Assembly (NCBI GenBank): GCA_900466875.1
Contig: UBNQ01000023.1
Location: forward strand, 310,001-374,000
Source: Hyphomicrobiales bacterium
GTDB taxonomy: Bacteria; Pseudomonadota; Alphaproteobacteria; Rhizobiales; Rhizobiaceae
Direction of reading: 5' to 3'
Length of the DNA stretch: 64,000 nt
Shown: positions 50,287 to 59,638 of the stretch, one piece after another
Layout: every line of letters begins with the position of its first letter
Position numbering within the stretch: position 1 is the stretch's first letter
Position numbers and translations under genes: made by a program
The notes under the pieces: generated by a model
Database searches by the model: none
The model's input: the letters and a program-made list of their open reading frames with translations, nothing else
What the model was told of the DNA's origin: nothing

Positions 50287-51432
50287 TCAGGATTTGCGGC
50301 AGAGCGCGATATAATCGTCTGCGATCGTATCCCAGCGCAGCGTGTCGGCGATCCTGGCGGCGCCTGCCTCTGCCTGCTTTCGCCATTCGTCCAGGTCTTG
50401 CCGGCGGAATTCCATGATCGCCGCGGCGATGCTTTCGGGCGTCACCGTATCCTGGATGAGCTGCCCCGCCAGTCCCCGCTCGAAAAGCTCGTCGAGACCG
50501 CCGGAGCGGGTGCCGATCACCGGCCGTGCCGCAAGAGCGGCAAGCACGCCGACTCCGCTCTGGGAGTTGAAATTCTGGTAGGCGAGCATGAAGCAATCGA
50601 CCGTCGCGATCAGGTCTGGAAGTGCATCGTCCGGCAGAAAACCTTCGCGCACGTCAAAGCCGGCGGGATCTTGCGCAATCGCGGCAAGGCATTCCTCCCA
50701 GTATCCGGGTTCCTGCCTGAGCGGTTCGCCAGCGAGCACGAGCGTCACGTCCGCACCCATTCGCCTTGCCAGAAGCACGCCCTTGATGACCTCGAGCACA
50801 CTCTTGTTGCGTCTCAACGAACCGAAGATGAGCAGCCGGCCGGAGCCGGGAAGCGGTGTCACTTCGCCCAGCGCGAAGGGACCATGCGGGATTACCTGGA
50901 TCTTGCTGTTGCGGATGCCGAAATCATTCACCAGCGCATCTCTTGCCGCCGGCGTAAGCGTCACCAGCACCGTCGACAGCCGATAGGAAAGGGCATGGGC
51001 GCCGCGTTCTATACTACGCAAGGCTTTCGGAAGCGCCCAGGCATGCGGCTGTGCGTCGTGAACGATGAAGATCACGCGGGCGCCCGTGAGGCGCAGGATG
51101 GCGAGCAGGGGCAGCGTGAAGAGCAGCGGCTCGGGGATCGTGAAGATGAAATTGCGCGTCGTGAACCTAAGCTTCAGCACGGAGAAGATGCTGAATCCGA
51201 TGCGGGAAAGGGACGCGACGATCCTCTTGACCTTCGGCTGCTCACCCACCAGCTCGCGCGGCTGAGCGATCCGGGTCAGGTTGGGATGTCTGGGATCCCG
51301 TTCGGCAGGGTCTGCAAGCGGCGCGACGAAGGCGATGGTCGTGCCTTGCTCGGCGATCGCCTGCGCCAGCATCTGGGCCACCCACGCAGCTCCGGATCTC
51401 CAGGCCTTCGTCATCAGGCAAATCTCAGGCAT
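50287..51432 (-). CDS. Glycosyltransferase family 4-like protein
   Basis: A 381-residue GT-B fold glycosyltransferase. The N-terminal half starts M-P-E-I-C-L-M-T-K and has an I-V-H-D-A-Q-P-H-A-W acceptor-side loop; the C-terminal half has the nucleotide-sugar region (F-G-S-L-R-R-N-K-S) and the G-T-R-S-G-G-L-D-E-L segment equivalent to the E-x7-E loop. No signal peptide; cytoplasmic face of the inner membrane. It probably adds one sugar to the lipid-linked EPS repeat unit. It is 108 bases after the acyltransferase gene on the same strand. Donor and linkage unknown. Confidence 0.87.
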   Translation of the reverse strand: MPEICLMTKAWRSGAAWVAQMLAQAIAEQGTTIAFVAPLADPAERDPRHPNLTRIAQPRELVGEQPKVKRIVASLSRIGFSIFSVLKLRFTTRNFIFTIPEPLLFTLPLLAILRLTGARVIFIVHDAQPHAWALPKALRSIERGAHALSYRLSTVLVTLTPAARDALVNDFGIRNSKIQVIPHGPFALGEVTPLPGSGRLLIFGSLRRNKSVLEVIKGVLLARRMGADVTLVLAGEPLRQEPGYWEECLAAIAQDPAGFDVREGFLPDDALPDLIATVDCFMLAYQNFNSQSGVGVLAALAARPVIGTRSGGLDELFERGLAGQLIQDTVTPESIAAAIMEFRRQDLDEWRKQAEAGAARIADTLRWDTIADDYIALCRKS

Positions 51433-51540
51433 GGATATCCTCTGCGCTCACGCTCAAATTGGCTTGGGTTTAAATGACTGCAATCTTCAATGCCTTGCCG
51501 GCGGCACTTGTTCTGGCTGTTCGGTATTGCCGTGCCGTGA

Positions 51541-52710
51541 TCAGCTCGGGCTCGCGGCCGAGCCGGCTTCTCCCGGCGCAGGCGGGCGTGGTGATGCTGC
51601 CTCCACAGGCGTAACGCGGTGCCCGAACCTTTTACGCAGCCCCATGATCGGTTTTTCCAGCAGGTAGTAGGACAGGGTGGCGAAGAAGAAGGAGAGCCCG
51701 AACTCGATCCACGGAACGAGCGCATGTGGCAACATTTCCAGCCAGAAGGAAAAGAAGAAGAAAACGGCCCCGTGCCACACATAGAGCGAGTAGCTCAACG
51801 CCCCGATCCAGACGAGAGCCGGCAGATTGAGGACGCGGTTGAAAAGCGGCACGGGCTTGGCAAAGATGACCGATGCCAGGATCGGAATGAGCGCGATGCC
51901 TTGGAATGTAAACCGCCACGTGTTCTGGAAATAGCTGTCGCGCAGGACAAAGGTTGCCAGCATGATGGCGACCGATACGAAGAACACGGATCGCGTGGTC
52001 ATGAAGGTAATGAGGCGGCGGCCTCTTTCGAATTCCGGCAGGCAGGCGAGGATCGCACCGAAAGCGATGGAATCGAACCGTGTTTCCGAACGCTGGTAGA
52101 GCTCGAGTGTGTCGACAATGCCCGGTTCGTAATAGGCATAGACGAGCCGCAGTCCGAGCGCGATGACGCAGATCGCCAAGGCCAGAAACAGCATTTTTCT
52201 TGCGCCGCCACGCATCAGCACAAGCGCGAGCGGAGCGAACAGGTAGAAATGCTCTTCCACGGAAAGTGACCAGAGCATGCCTACGGGTAGCGTCAACGGA
52301 TGGCCGATATGGTCGTAATGGATGACGAGATAGTTCACGAAGTAGAAGAATACCGAAGCAACTTCCACCGGAGCAACGTGCTGTCCGCGAAGAAGCACGA
52401 TGATCGACGTGATGCAGACATAGACGATAAGTACCGGATACAGGCGAAGCACACGGCGGATATAAAAGTTCCTGAGGCTGATATGGCCGGATTGCTTGTT
52501 TTCGGCGAGCAGCAATCGCGTAATCAGGAAGCCGCTGAGAACGAAGAAGATCTTCAGGCCCACTGCGCTGATCCCGACCAGACTGGCGGGAAGCAGCATA
52601 TGGCCGACGAGGACCAGCAGGATGCTGCATCCGCGCACACCGTCAAGAGAGGGTACGTTTCCGGATCGCGCTGGCCATTCCGCAGGTGAAAGATGCAGTC
52701 TGCCAGTCAT
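51541..52710 (-). CDS. Acyltransferase family 3 (OafA/ExoZ-like) membrane protein
   Basis: A 389-residue protein with about ten membrane spans. The family signature D-G-V-R-G-C-S-I-L-L-V-L-V-G-H (His37) and S-G-F-L-I-T-R-L are near the N-terminus; the R-R-V-L-R-L-Y-P motif follows. Such proteins move acetyl or other acyl groups from the cytoplasm onto polysaccharide in the periplasm. It likely decorates the EPS. The C-terminus carries a proline/alanine-rich tail. It is the second acyltransferase of this type in the locus; they share only family-level similarity. Confidence 0.9.
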   Translation of the reverse strand: MTGRLHLSPAEWPARSGNVPSLDGVRGCSILLVLVGHMLLPASLVGISAVGLKIFFVLSGFLITRLLLAENKQSGHISLRNFYIRRVLRLYPVLIVYVCITSIIVLLRGQHVAPVEVASVFFYFVNYLVIHYDHIGHPLTLPVGMLWSLSVEEHFYLFAPLALVLMRGGARKMLFLALAICVIALGLRLVYAYYEPGIVDTLELYQRSETRFDSIAFGAILACLPEFERGRRLITFMTTRSVFFVSVAIMLATFVLRDSYFQNTWRFTFQGIALIPILASVIFAKPVPLFNRVLNLPALVWIGALSYSLYVWHGAVFFFFSFWLEMLPHALVPWIEFGLSFFFATLSYYLLEKPIMGLRKRFGHRVTPVEAASPRPPAPGEAGSAASPS

Positions 52711-52812
52711 GCCTGGAAAGCCCCGAGAGTAAAATCGTGATTATACTTGAGAGGCCCGAAGAACACGGCAGGGTGTATAATTCCCTGTAGTCTTTAAGGC
52801 CGCATATCACGA

Positions 52813-55593
52813 TTACACTAAATCATAATGCGGGGATACGACAGTAGTGTCGTGATAAGGGTTCAAGATATGGTTATCGGTGGAAAAGGCCGTATCCGAG
52901 TAACCATCTTCCCACGATGAGGCCGTGTCGTCGTGATCTGCTCCGACCAGATCGTCGGATATGTCGATGGAAACGTGCGAAGCGTCGTCAGTTTCCACCG
53001 CCAGATCGCCGAAATGGGCAGCATCAATGCTGTCACTGGCCACAAGAAAACTCATTGCACCGGAACTTTCGCGCGAGTGACTTTCATGGGTTTCATACGC
53101 GACGAGCTTCCAGGATGCATCATAGATGCTTGTTGAAGACGGGTGGTCCTGCTGTCCGGCTGTGAAGAGCTGGACCTCGTGCGTGCCGTTGTCGTGATCC
53201 GTCTGGATCCTGGAAATCTTGCCGTCCTCATCGTAATTCGTGCGGGACTGAAGCTTCCAGTCGACATAGGTCTCGACTTGGCTGACGGTATCCGTGCCGG
53301 GCACGAAGCTCGTCACCGTATTGAGACCGCTGTCGCCCGCGATATTGATCGCAGTCGTGCGGCCAAGCTCATCGAAATAGCTGACACTGACGAGCTTCCA
53401 CGACGCGTCGTAAAAGGTCGAGGAGGAGGGATGATCCTGCTGCGCGGGCGTGAATGTCTGGAATTCATGCGTGCCGTCGCTGCGATCCGTCTGGATTGTG
53501 GATACCGCGCCGTTCTCGTCGTAACTGGTGCGGGACTGCAGCTTCCAGTCGACATAGACCTCGATCTGCGAGACGGTATCGGTGCCGGGCACGAAGCTCG
53601 TCAGCGTATTCAGGCCGTTTTCTCCCGCGGCATTGATGACCGTCGTCTGGCCGTTGGCGTCGAAATAGGTAACGCTGACCAGCTTCCAGGATGCGTCATA
53701 GGCTGTGGCGGAAACCGGATGAGCCTGATGATTGTCGTCATAGGTCTCGATCACGCGGCTGCCATCAGCCTCGACATGCTCGATGGTTGTGATGAGCCCC
53801 TTGGCGTCATAGGCATATTGAACCGAGGAAACCACCACGCCGTTTTCGATGATGACCTTGGAGTCCACCAGAGCCGAACCCGGGGGCGCGTAGGTGCTGG
53901 TCGTCTGTCCGGCCTCGCTATAGGTGGTGAGCGAGGCAAGCTTCCCGTCGGACGTCAGATGTTCCGACTTTGACAGCGCATCGCTCCCACTCTTGTAGGA
54001 GGTGATCGTCCGGCCGCCGTCGGCCTCGTAGGAAATCTGGCGCGTCGGATATCCCTTGGAATCGTAGCTCGTCGTGCCGGTGACGCTCCAGTTCGAAGAA
54101 TATTCCGTCACGGACTGGATAATGCCGGTCTTGGCATTGAAGGTCGAAACGTCGTGGCTGCCATCCGCATTGTCCACCTGCCGGCCCGTCAGCTTGCCGG
54201 AGGCGTCGAAACTGTCGCGGCTGACCAATGCCCACGAAGCATTGTACACCTCGATCTTGGCCAGAACGCCGTCTGCGTAGCTTTCGTTGATGTGCTGACC
54301 GTCGATATGCTTGATGACATAATTCAGGCTGCCATCCGCATGATAGCTGCTTTCCTGATACGCATCATGGGCACCCGGGTCGTAGAGCTTTTCGATCGTG
54401 ATGCCCTTGGCGTCGGTAATGCTTTCCTGGATACGCTGGTGGTCCGCATTGTAGACCGTCTCCGTCGCGGGATAAGCCTTTCCGGGCTCGCCATAGACGG
54501 TGACCGCCAGCCCGCCATCGGCGGCCATGATCGCTTTCGAACTCAGATTGCCATCGGTATCGAAAATGCTGCGCGAAACGAGGTCGCCGTTCTTCGTCAG
54601 GATATCGCTGAGCGTGACGGTCTTGCCATCCTGCGCGCGGACGTCGTGACGGACCGTACCGTCCTTGAGGACAGTCTCTGTAATGGTGGCGCCGGTATAG
54701 TTCTCAAGCACGTCCATCTGCGGGACGTCCAGAACGCCGAGGTCAGGCTGCACGGTATAGATATATGTGGGGTTGGCAGAGCCGGCGACCCAGTAGGACG
54801 CCGAGGTCCAGACATCGTCATTGGCCTGCAGATACGCCATCATCTTGTCGAGCGCTTCCAGTGCCTGCGGATTGTCCGCCACCCCGAATTCGCCGAGATA
54901 CAGGGACACGCCGTTCGCTCTTGCCCATTCGGTGATGGCGGTAAGCCGCTCCACACCGATATCGGGCGAAACCACCCACTCATGCTGGCCGGACGTGTCG
55001 TCGAGATACTGATGGACCTCGATCGCAAAATTGTTGGCAGGATCGACGATCGCGCCCTCGGCGCCGATGATCTTGGCATTGTCGCCGCTCGTCCAACTCC
55101 ATGCCCCCGTCCAGTCGACCCCCGGTACCAGCACCTGCTGGTTGGCCCCGGCATCGCGAATGGCGGCAATCGCGGCATTGCTCATGGCGAGCCAGTCGCT
55201 GGCGTTTTCCTGCTGAGGCTCGTTCATCAGTCCGAAGCGGACATTGCCGTCATCGGCGAACTCGCTGGCGATCTTGCTCCACAGATCGACGAACGAGGAG
55301 ACCGGAACCTCTGCGCTGCCGATCAGCTTTTCATTGTATTTTCCGTAGTTATGGACATCCAGGATGACCGCAATCCCCTGGGATGCTGCGTAATCGACGA
55401 CCTCATGTATGCGCTCAAGAAGATCGGCATTGAGCGGACCGTCGAGCGTGCTCTGGATCGTTTCCCAGAGAAAGGGCAGCCGGATATTGGTGAAACCCTT
55501 GGCGGCGAAATAGTCGATCTGGGACGCGGTCGGCACCATGTACTCGCCATCGAAAACCCAGTCCGATCCCCAAAGATTAATACCAAGATCCAT
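52813..55593 (-). CDS. GH5-type glycanase with long repeat region, probable type I secretion substrate
   Basis: A 926-residue protein. Residues 1 to about 300 form a glycoside hydrolase family 5 domain with acid/base Glu125 (LMNEPQ) and nucleophile Glu235 (LGEFGV). The rest consists of short YD/RHS-like strand repeats, with two near-exact 96-residue units and part of a third (D-A-S-W-K-L-V anchors) close to the C-terminus, then an acidic Asp/Ser-rich tail ending Y-D-L-V. There is no signal peptide. The PrsD/PrsE exporter is encoded in the same run, and rhizobial glycanases such as PlyA and ExsH leave by that route, so type I secretion and EPS trimming are likely (inference). Classic GGxGxD calcium repeats are not seen. 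Confidence 0.88.
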   Translation of the reverse strand: MDLGINLWGSDWVFDGEYMVPTASQIDYFAAKGFTNIRLPFLWETIQSTLDGPLNADLLERIHEVVDYAASQGIAVILDVHNYGKYNEKLIGSAEVPVSSFVDLWSKIASEFADDGNVRFGLMNEPQQENASDWLAMSNAAIAAIRDAGANQQVLVPGVDWTGAWSWTSGDNAKIIGAEGAIVDPANNFAIEVHQYLDDTSGQHEWVVSPDIGVERLTAITEWARANGVSLYLGEFGVADNPQALEALDKMMAYLQANDDVWTSASYWVAGSANPTYIYTVQPDLGVLDVPQMDVLENYTGATITETVLKDGTVRHDVRAQDGKTVTLSDILTKNGDLVSRSIFDTDGNLSSKAIMAADGGLAVTVYGEPGKAYPATETVYNADHQRIQESITDAKGITIEKLYDPGAHDAYQESSYHADGSLNYVIKHIDGQHINESYADGVLAKIEVYNASWALVSRDSFDASGKLTGRQVDNADGSHDVSTFNAKTGIIQSVTEYSSNWSVTGTTSYDSKGYPTRQISYEADGGRTITSYKSGSDALSKSEHLTSDGKLASLTTYSEAGQTTSTYAPPGSALVDSKVIIENGVVVSSVQYAYDAKGLITTIEHVEADGSRVIETYDDNHQAHPVSATAYDASWKLVSVTYFDANGQTTVINAAGENGLNTLTSFVPGTDTVSQIEVYVDWKLQSRTSYDENGAVSTIQTDRSDGTHEFQTFTPAQQDHPSSSTFYDASWKLVSVSYFDELGRTTAINIAGDSGLNTVTSFVPGTDTVSQVETYVDWKLQSRTNYDEDGKISRIQTDHDNGTHEVQLFTAGQQDHPSSTSIYDASWKLVAYETHESHSRESSGAMSFLVASDSIDAAHFGDLAVETDDASHVSIDISDDLVGADHDDTASSWEDGYSDTAFSTDNHILNPYHDTTVVSPHYDLV
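53107..53760 (-). repeat. 288-bp tandem repeats inside the GH5 gene
   Basis: The same segment starts at 53107, 53395 and 53683, exactly 288 bp (96 codons) apart. The first two units are full length and closely similar in DNA; the third is partial, fading by about 53760. Each encodes D-A-S-W-K-L-V, a T-T/A-I-N-x-A-G stretch, F-V-P-G-T-D-T-V-S-Q and Y-V-D-W-K-L-Q-S-R. Confidence 0.85.
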
Positions 55594-55844
55594 CTGTCCA
55601 TACTCCTTTTAAGTATGGGGCTGTTCTACGGATCCTCTTTGACTTTCAGGAAAAGATAACATTTAGAATTTTAATGATCTGAGATTTATTCGAATATTTA
55701 CCCGCGAATTGGGCAGGTGAAGCTCTGCAATGGTAAACATATACTGTCTGGATTTATTGCAGGCGTGTGAGTGACAATCATATAAGGAAGAGTGTTCCGA
55801 TTTAATATTGTCACCTATGAAGTGTTTAGGGGTGACGCCCCATC

Positions 55845-56900
55845 TCAAACTGTCGCCACCTTGCGTTTTCTGTCCGCATTCTTGCCTCCTGAAAGTTGCC
55901 GCAACACAAATCGTCCTGCCGGCTTTTCCAGCAGGAGATATGAAATATGGCTGACGATCAGCGAGGCGACGACTGCCGTCGTGGCGAATGCGATCGCCAA
56001 AACCATGCCATCCGAGCCGAAATAGGTCTGCAGCCAGCGCTGGAAGATCATGTGCACGGCGCTCAGGACAAAGGGATGCGCCAGATAGAGCGAATAGGAC
56101 GCGTCGCCCGTGGCGACCAGCCAGGGCAGGGGCCTTCTGGCCAGGAACGTCTCCATGTTGAGCAGTGCAAGCAGAAGAAAGGCGGCGGGAACGCCGAAGA
56201 CGATAAAGTTGATCCCCGAACTTTGCAGCCGCATCTCGGCATAAACAAGAGCGGCGACGCTCGCCAGAAAGATAGCGACGGCGGCGGGAAAGCCGATTTT
56301 CCAGCGCTGCCAGACCACCGATACGATCATCCCCATGACGAATTCGAGAAGAATTGTGCTGGTGAAGCGGCTGATGGCTGCCCAGGAACTGTCTGCGACA
56401 AGGCCGATCAGGATCGCGATCACGAAGAAGACCGAAACCGCGAGAAAGCGCATACGCCGATCCGACAAAAACAGGCTGAGTGCGAAGACGATGTAGAAAT
56501 ACATTTCGAGGTTCAGCGTCCATCCCTGCAGAAGGATGGGGTTCATCAGGCCTCGATGATCGGTGTAGGGAATGAAGAAATAGCTGCCGAGCAACGCCTC
56601 TGTGCTCAGTTCGATATTCGGTGTCCATGCGGGCGCGGTAAGTGCCAGAAGCACCAGCAGCGTCGTATAGAACCAGTAGGGCGGGACGATACGCGCTAGT
56701 CGTCGACGCATGAAATCTGTCGGAGACTGATCCTTCGATGTCTCCCACATGATAAAGCCGCTGATGACGAAGAAGATATCGACGCCGACCCCGCCGAAAT
56801 GGGTCATTGATGCCGACTGAAATGCCGAAAAACCAGAGATATGCCCTATAACCACAAGTAGAGCGGCCGCCGCGCGAGCATACTGTACCGATATGAGCAT
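55845..56900 (-). CDS. Acyltransferase family 3 membrane protein
   Basis: A 351-residue protein with about ten spans. N-terminal family motif Y-A-R-A-A-A-A-L-L-V-V-I-G-H (His20), then G-V-D-I-F-F-V-I-S-G-F and R-R-L-A-R-I-V-P-P-Y-W, which fit ExoZ/NodX-like acyltransferases. It would add an acetyl-type group to an EPS sugar. It stands alone between the GH5 gene (251 bp) and a glycosyltransferase gene (314 bp), so it probably has its own promoter. Another open frame in the same region is out of phase and has no family signature. Confidence 0.9.
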   Translation of the reverse strand: MLISVQYARAAAALLVVIGHISGFSAFQSASMTHFGGVGVDIFFVISGFIMWETSKDQSPTDFMRRRLARIVPPYWFYTTLLVLLALTAPAWTPNIELSTEALLGSYFFIPYTDHRGLMNPILLQGWTLNLEMYFYIVFALSLFLSDRRMRFLAVSVFFVIAILIGLVADSSWAAISRFTSTILLEFVMGMIVSVVWQRWKIGFPAAVAIFLASVAALVYAEMRLQSSGINFIVFGVPAAFLLLALLNMETFLARRPLPWLVATGDASYSLYLAHPFVLSAVHMIFQRWLQTYFGSDGMVLAIAFATTAVVASLIVSHISYLLLEKPAGRFVLRQLSGGKNADRKRKVATV

Positions 56901-57214
56901 TGCGGATTTCCGTTCTGTGTTGAATTACTTGTCTATATGATCGGTAATAGCGAAAACGGGAAAGGAAATCGTGAGTTATGGTTTCCGCCCATGATGACTG
57001 TATTTATCGGACCTCAGCAAGGTGTACAGGCGTAAGAAATTCGTGAAAGGCCCTATGCGCAAGATCAGACACCGGCAGGCATCATTGTGTTGCAGGCAGG
57101 GCTTTCCTTGAGGACCGCGACCTGATCTGGCGGGCCATCGCAAGGTTGGCCCATCTGTCGGTATAAAGGACAGCGGCGGACTGCACCGTTTACCGTATCC
57201 TTCGGGCCGCTTCG
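56901..57214. other. 314-bp gap between the glycosyltransferase and acyltransferase genes
   Basis: It holds the promoter region of the acyltransferase gene and the 3' flank of the glycosyltransferase gene. Short frames on the minus strand overlap neighbouring coding sequence in the wrong phase. No repeat, hairpin with T-run or RNA gene recognised. Confidence 0.4.
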
Positions 57215-58258
57215 TCAGCGTGATGCCTTGGCGAAAGCCGCCTGAACGAATACGTCGATCTTCTGGAAATAATCCTTCTGATCCAGTGTCCGGCACGCCT
57301 CATAGGCGCTGCGGGTCAGTTCCAGCCGACGCGGATCGTCGTTCAGGAGATCCGATACAGCCTTCGCCATCGCCGCAGGATCCTCGACCGGCACGGAAAG
57401 TCCGTTGACCCCGTGATCTATGTATTCGCTGAGGCCTTCCACCGCCGTCGCCACGGTCGCGACGTTGAGGGCAATCGAGGTGCCGAGCCGGATATGGCCG
57501 GTACTCGTACCCTTTTCCTGAAGGCTGATGACGTTCACCTGTGCCTTGGACATCAGGTAGTTATGGTGAGATTCCGGGATATCCGACAGGACGATGGCAT
57601 GGCCGTCGGAATTCAACGTATTGACCAGTTCGAGGTCCTTGCCCGCGCAGACGATCAGCAGCGGCCAGTTGCCGAGGCGCGACGCGGAGATGACGGTCGG
57701 CCAGTCGCAGCTCGAACGACCGGAGGAGAAGACGTAGCGATCCGGCAGACCTGAAACCTCGCGAGGTTCGGGAACGATCGGATAATAATGCAGCGGCCAC
57801 TTGATGCTGACGATCCTCTCCCTGGCCACGCCATATCGGTCGGAAAACTGCGCCCGCTCGTTCTCCGTCATCGTCTGCATCGCAAGAACAGACCGGCTCA
57901 TCGCAGGCCGGAAAAACGATTTCGTCAGGAATTTGAGAATTTTGGCGCGGGCATTCGACTTGTTCAGATTGGCGTAGTCGATGCATTCCAGCAGCACCAC
58001 ATTGCGTTTGCCCCGCAGCGCCTGAAAGATGCAGAACGTTCGTCCGTAGAGGTTCCATTCCGGCATCACCACCGAGAAATTCCGGGAGGCCCAGAGGAAG
58101 GCGAGCGAACGAAGAACATTGTTCTTCAAGATGATCTTGCACGTATTGTCGTTGAAGCGTTGCTTGATGAAATCTTCGAACTGGGTCGTAGGCGTAGCGA
58201 TTTTTGGGCCGTACCAGAAGTCTATCAGGATTGCCTTTTGAGTGTCAGGAACGGTCAT
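57215..58258 (-). CDS. Glycosyltransferase (GT4-like, GT-B fold)
   Basis: A 347-residue protein. The C-terminal half has the nucleotide-sugar binding pattern of group 1 enzymes: F-S-S-G-R-S-S-C-D-W, P-L-L-I-V-C-A-G-K-D, L-S-D-I-P and the segment G-T-S-I-A-L-N-V-A-T-V-A-T-A-V-E-G-L-S-E-Y with the following H-G-V-N-G-L. The N-terminal half is divergent, which is usual for the acceptor domain. Cytoplasmic, acting on the lipid-linked EPS intermediate. It lies 71 bases after the next glycosyltransferase gene, so the two are in one unit. Confidence 0.82.
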   Translation of the reverse strand: MTVPDTQKAILIDFWYGPKIATPTTQFEDFIKQRFNDNTCKIILKNNVLRSLAFLWASRNFSVVMPEWNLYGRTFCIFQALRGKRNVVLLECIDYANLNKSNARAKILKFLTKSFFRPAMSRSVLAMQTMTENERAQFSDRYGVARERIVSIKWPLHYYPIVPEPREVSGLPDRYVFSSGRSSCDWPTVISASRLGNWPLLIVCAGKDLELVNTLNSDGHAIVLSDIPESHHNYLMSKAQVNVISLQEKGTSTGHIRLGTSIALNVATVATAVEGLSEYIDHGVNGLSVPVEDPAAMAKAVSDLLNDDPRRLELTRSAYEACRTLDQKDYFQKIDVFVQAAFAKASR

Positions 58259-58329
58259 CTGGCTTCATCTCTCGAAATCTGGTGAGGTTTTGAGCAATCG
58301 ATTGTCTGAATTGTGGGCTGGGCGGATCT

Positions 58330-59460
58330 CTAAAGAAGCGTTCCGTAAAGCGTGATCATGCGCTGCATGTAACCGTCGATATCGAAGTGTTGGGCATAAA
58401 GCGCCTTGCCATTATCCCTCAGGCGGTCGCGCAAGCCGGCGTCGGTCGCCATCGTCCTCAATGCATCCGTAAGCCCGTCGACATCGCCCGGCTGGACGAG
58501 CAGGCAGTCGTCGCCATGTCTCATCATCTCGCCGATCGAGCCGACCGGCGTGGCGATCACCGGCAGTCCGGCGCTCAAGGATTCGATGATCGCCATCGGA
58601 AACCCTTCCTGATAGCTCGGCAACACAAGCGCGCTGCGTGACCGCAAGAGACCGTGAACATCCTTGCCGGATACCCAGCCGGTAAAGTCGACACGCTCTG
58701 TTATGCCGAGTGCTCCCGCTTCCGCCTTGTAACGGTCGATCTGCCCGCCGCCGGCAAGCGTGAGCCGGATCGGAAACCCTTCGTTCTTCAGCCGTGAGAC
58801 GGCCTGCAGCAACTCGCCCGCGCCCTTGCGGGGGGAGAGGTTCGCGACGATCAGAAAATGCCACGGATCGACGGCCTCGCTGCCCGCGCCGACATTTTCC
58901 GCCGCGTTGAAGCGCACGACCACCTTTCTCGGATCAAGATCCATCTCGTCGGTCAAAAGCTTGCGCCAGACGTCTCCCAGCACGATGTTGATGTCGGCGC
59001 CGTGAACCATCCGGCGCACGAGCGATTTCATCCGCGGCGAGGTCTCGCGGTAGAATGGCACCAGTTCCGCCCCATGATGATGAAGCACGACGCGCATGCC
59101 GAGCAGCCGTCCGAAGAGCTGAAAAATCCCCTTGCGCGGAAAACTCATTCGCTCCGACACCTGCAGGTGGAGAATGTCCGCACGTCCGGAAAGCCTCAGC
59201 GCAAGGATCTTGGCAAGACCGGCACCAATATAGAGCGGCGACCAGACGATCGAACCTTCCCCGCGCGGATCGATAGGCTCGACATGAATATCCCGGCGAT
59301 TGTCCCTGATCCACCGTGTCATCATGCGCGTGACGGAACCGATCCCGCCGCCGCCTTTCACGCCGCCGGTCGAGACGATCACCACGCCGCGCGGCGATGG
59401 TCCGACACGAATAACCCTGGCGTTCTGAAGCGATGCTTCGAGCGTCCCCTGATACTTCAT
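58330..59460 (-). CDS. Glycosyltransferase family 4
   Basis: A 376-residue GT-B enzyme with clear family 4 motifs: N-terminal G-G-V-K-G-G-G-G-I-G-S-V, H-H-H-G-A-E, V-A-N-L-S-P-R-K-G, and the E-G-F-P-M-A-I-I-E loop (E-x7-E) followed by P-V-I-A-T-P-V-G-S. It would transfer a sugar from a nucleotide donor to the growing repeat unit at the inner membrane. It lies downstream of prsD-prsE, as part of the minus-strand run. Donor not predictable. Confidence 0.9.
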   Translation of the reverse strand: MKYQGTLEASLQNARVIRVGPSPRGVVIVSTGGVKGGGGIGSVTRMMTRWIRDNRRDIHVEPIDPRGEGSIVWSPLYIGAGLAKILALRLSGRADILHLQVSERMSFPRKGIFQLFGRLLGMRVVLHHHGAELVPFYRETSPRMKSLVRRMVHGADINIVLGDVWRKLLTDEMDLDPRKVVVRFNAAENVGAGSEAVDPWHFLIVANLSPRKGAGELLQAVSRLKNEGFPIRLTLAGGGQIDRYKAEAGALGITERVDFTGWVSGKDVHGLLRSRSALVLPSYQEGFPMAIIESLSAGLPVIATPVGSIGEMMRHGDDCLLVQPGDVDGLTDALRTMATDAGLRDRLRDNGKALYAQHFDIDGYMQRMITLYGTLL

Positions 59461-59638
59461 GTCTGGAAGCCCCGAAATAAGGATGATCCCGGCATCGGCC
59501 GGAAAGTGAAAGGAATGATTATCAATGGGGATATACTATCGGTTCGCTTCAGCGGGAAGTCCATTGTTCTTCGCGCGGCGGAAACGACTATTCTCAGTTA
59601 ACGCTCAAAACATGGGCTCGCAGTAGAGCCGATAGTTT

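Noticed and set aside
53107-53760. CRISPR or intergenic satellite as explanation for the regular repeats
   Set aside because: The period is 288 bp, in frame inside a coding sequence, with no short direct repeats separated by unique spacers.
54154-55659. 501-codon open frame on the plus strand
   Set aside because: Antisense to the GH5 gene, whose catalytic residues fit the family.
55663-56748. 361-codon open frame overlapping the second acyltransferase
   Set aside because: Same strand but another phase; Arg/Ser-rich with no motif, while the overlapping frame has the acyltransferase signature and membrane spans.
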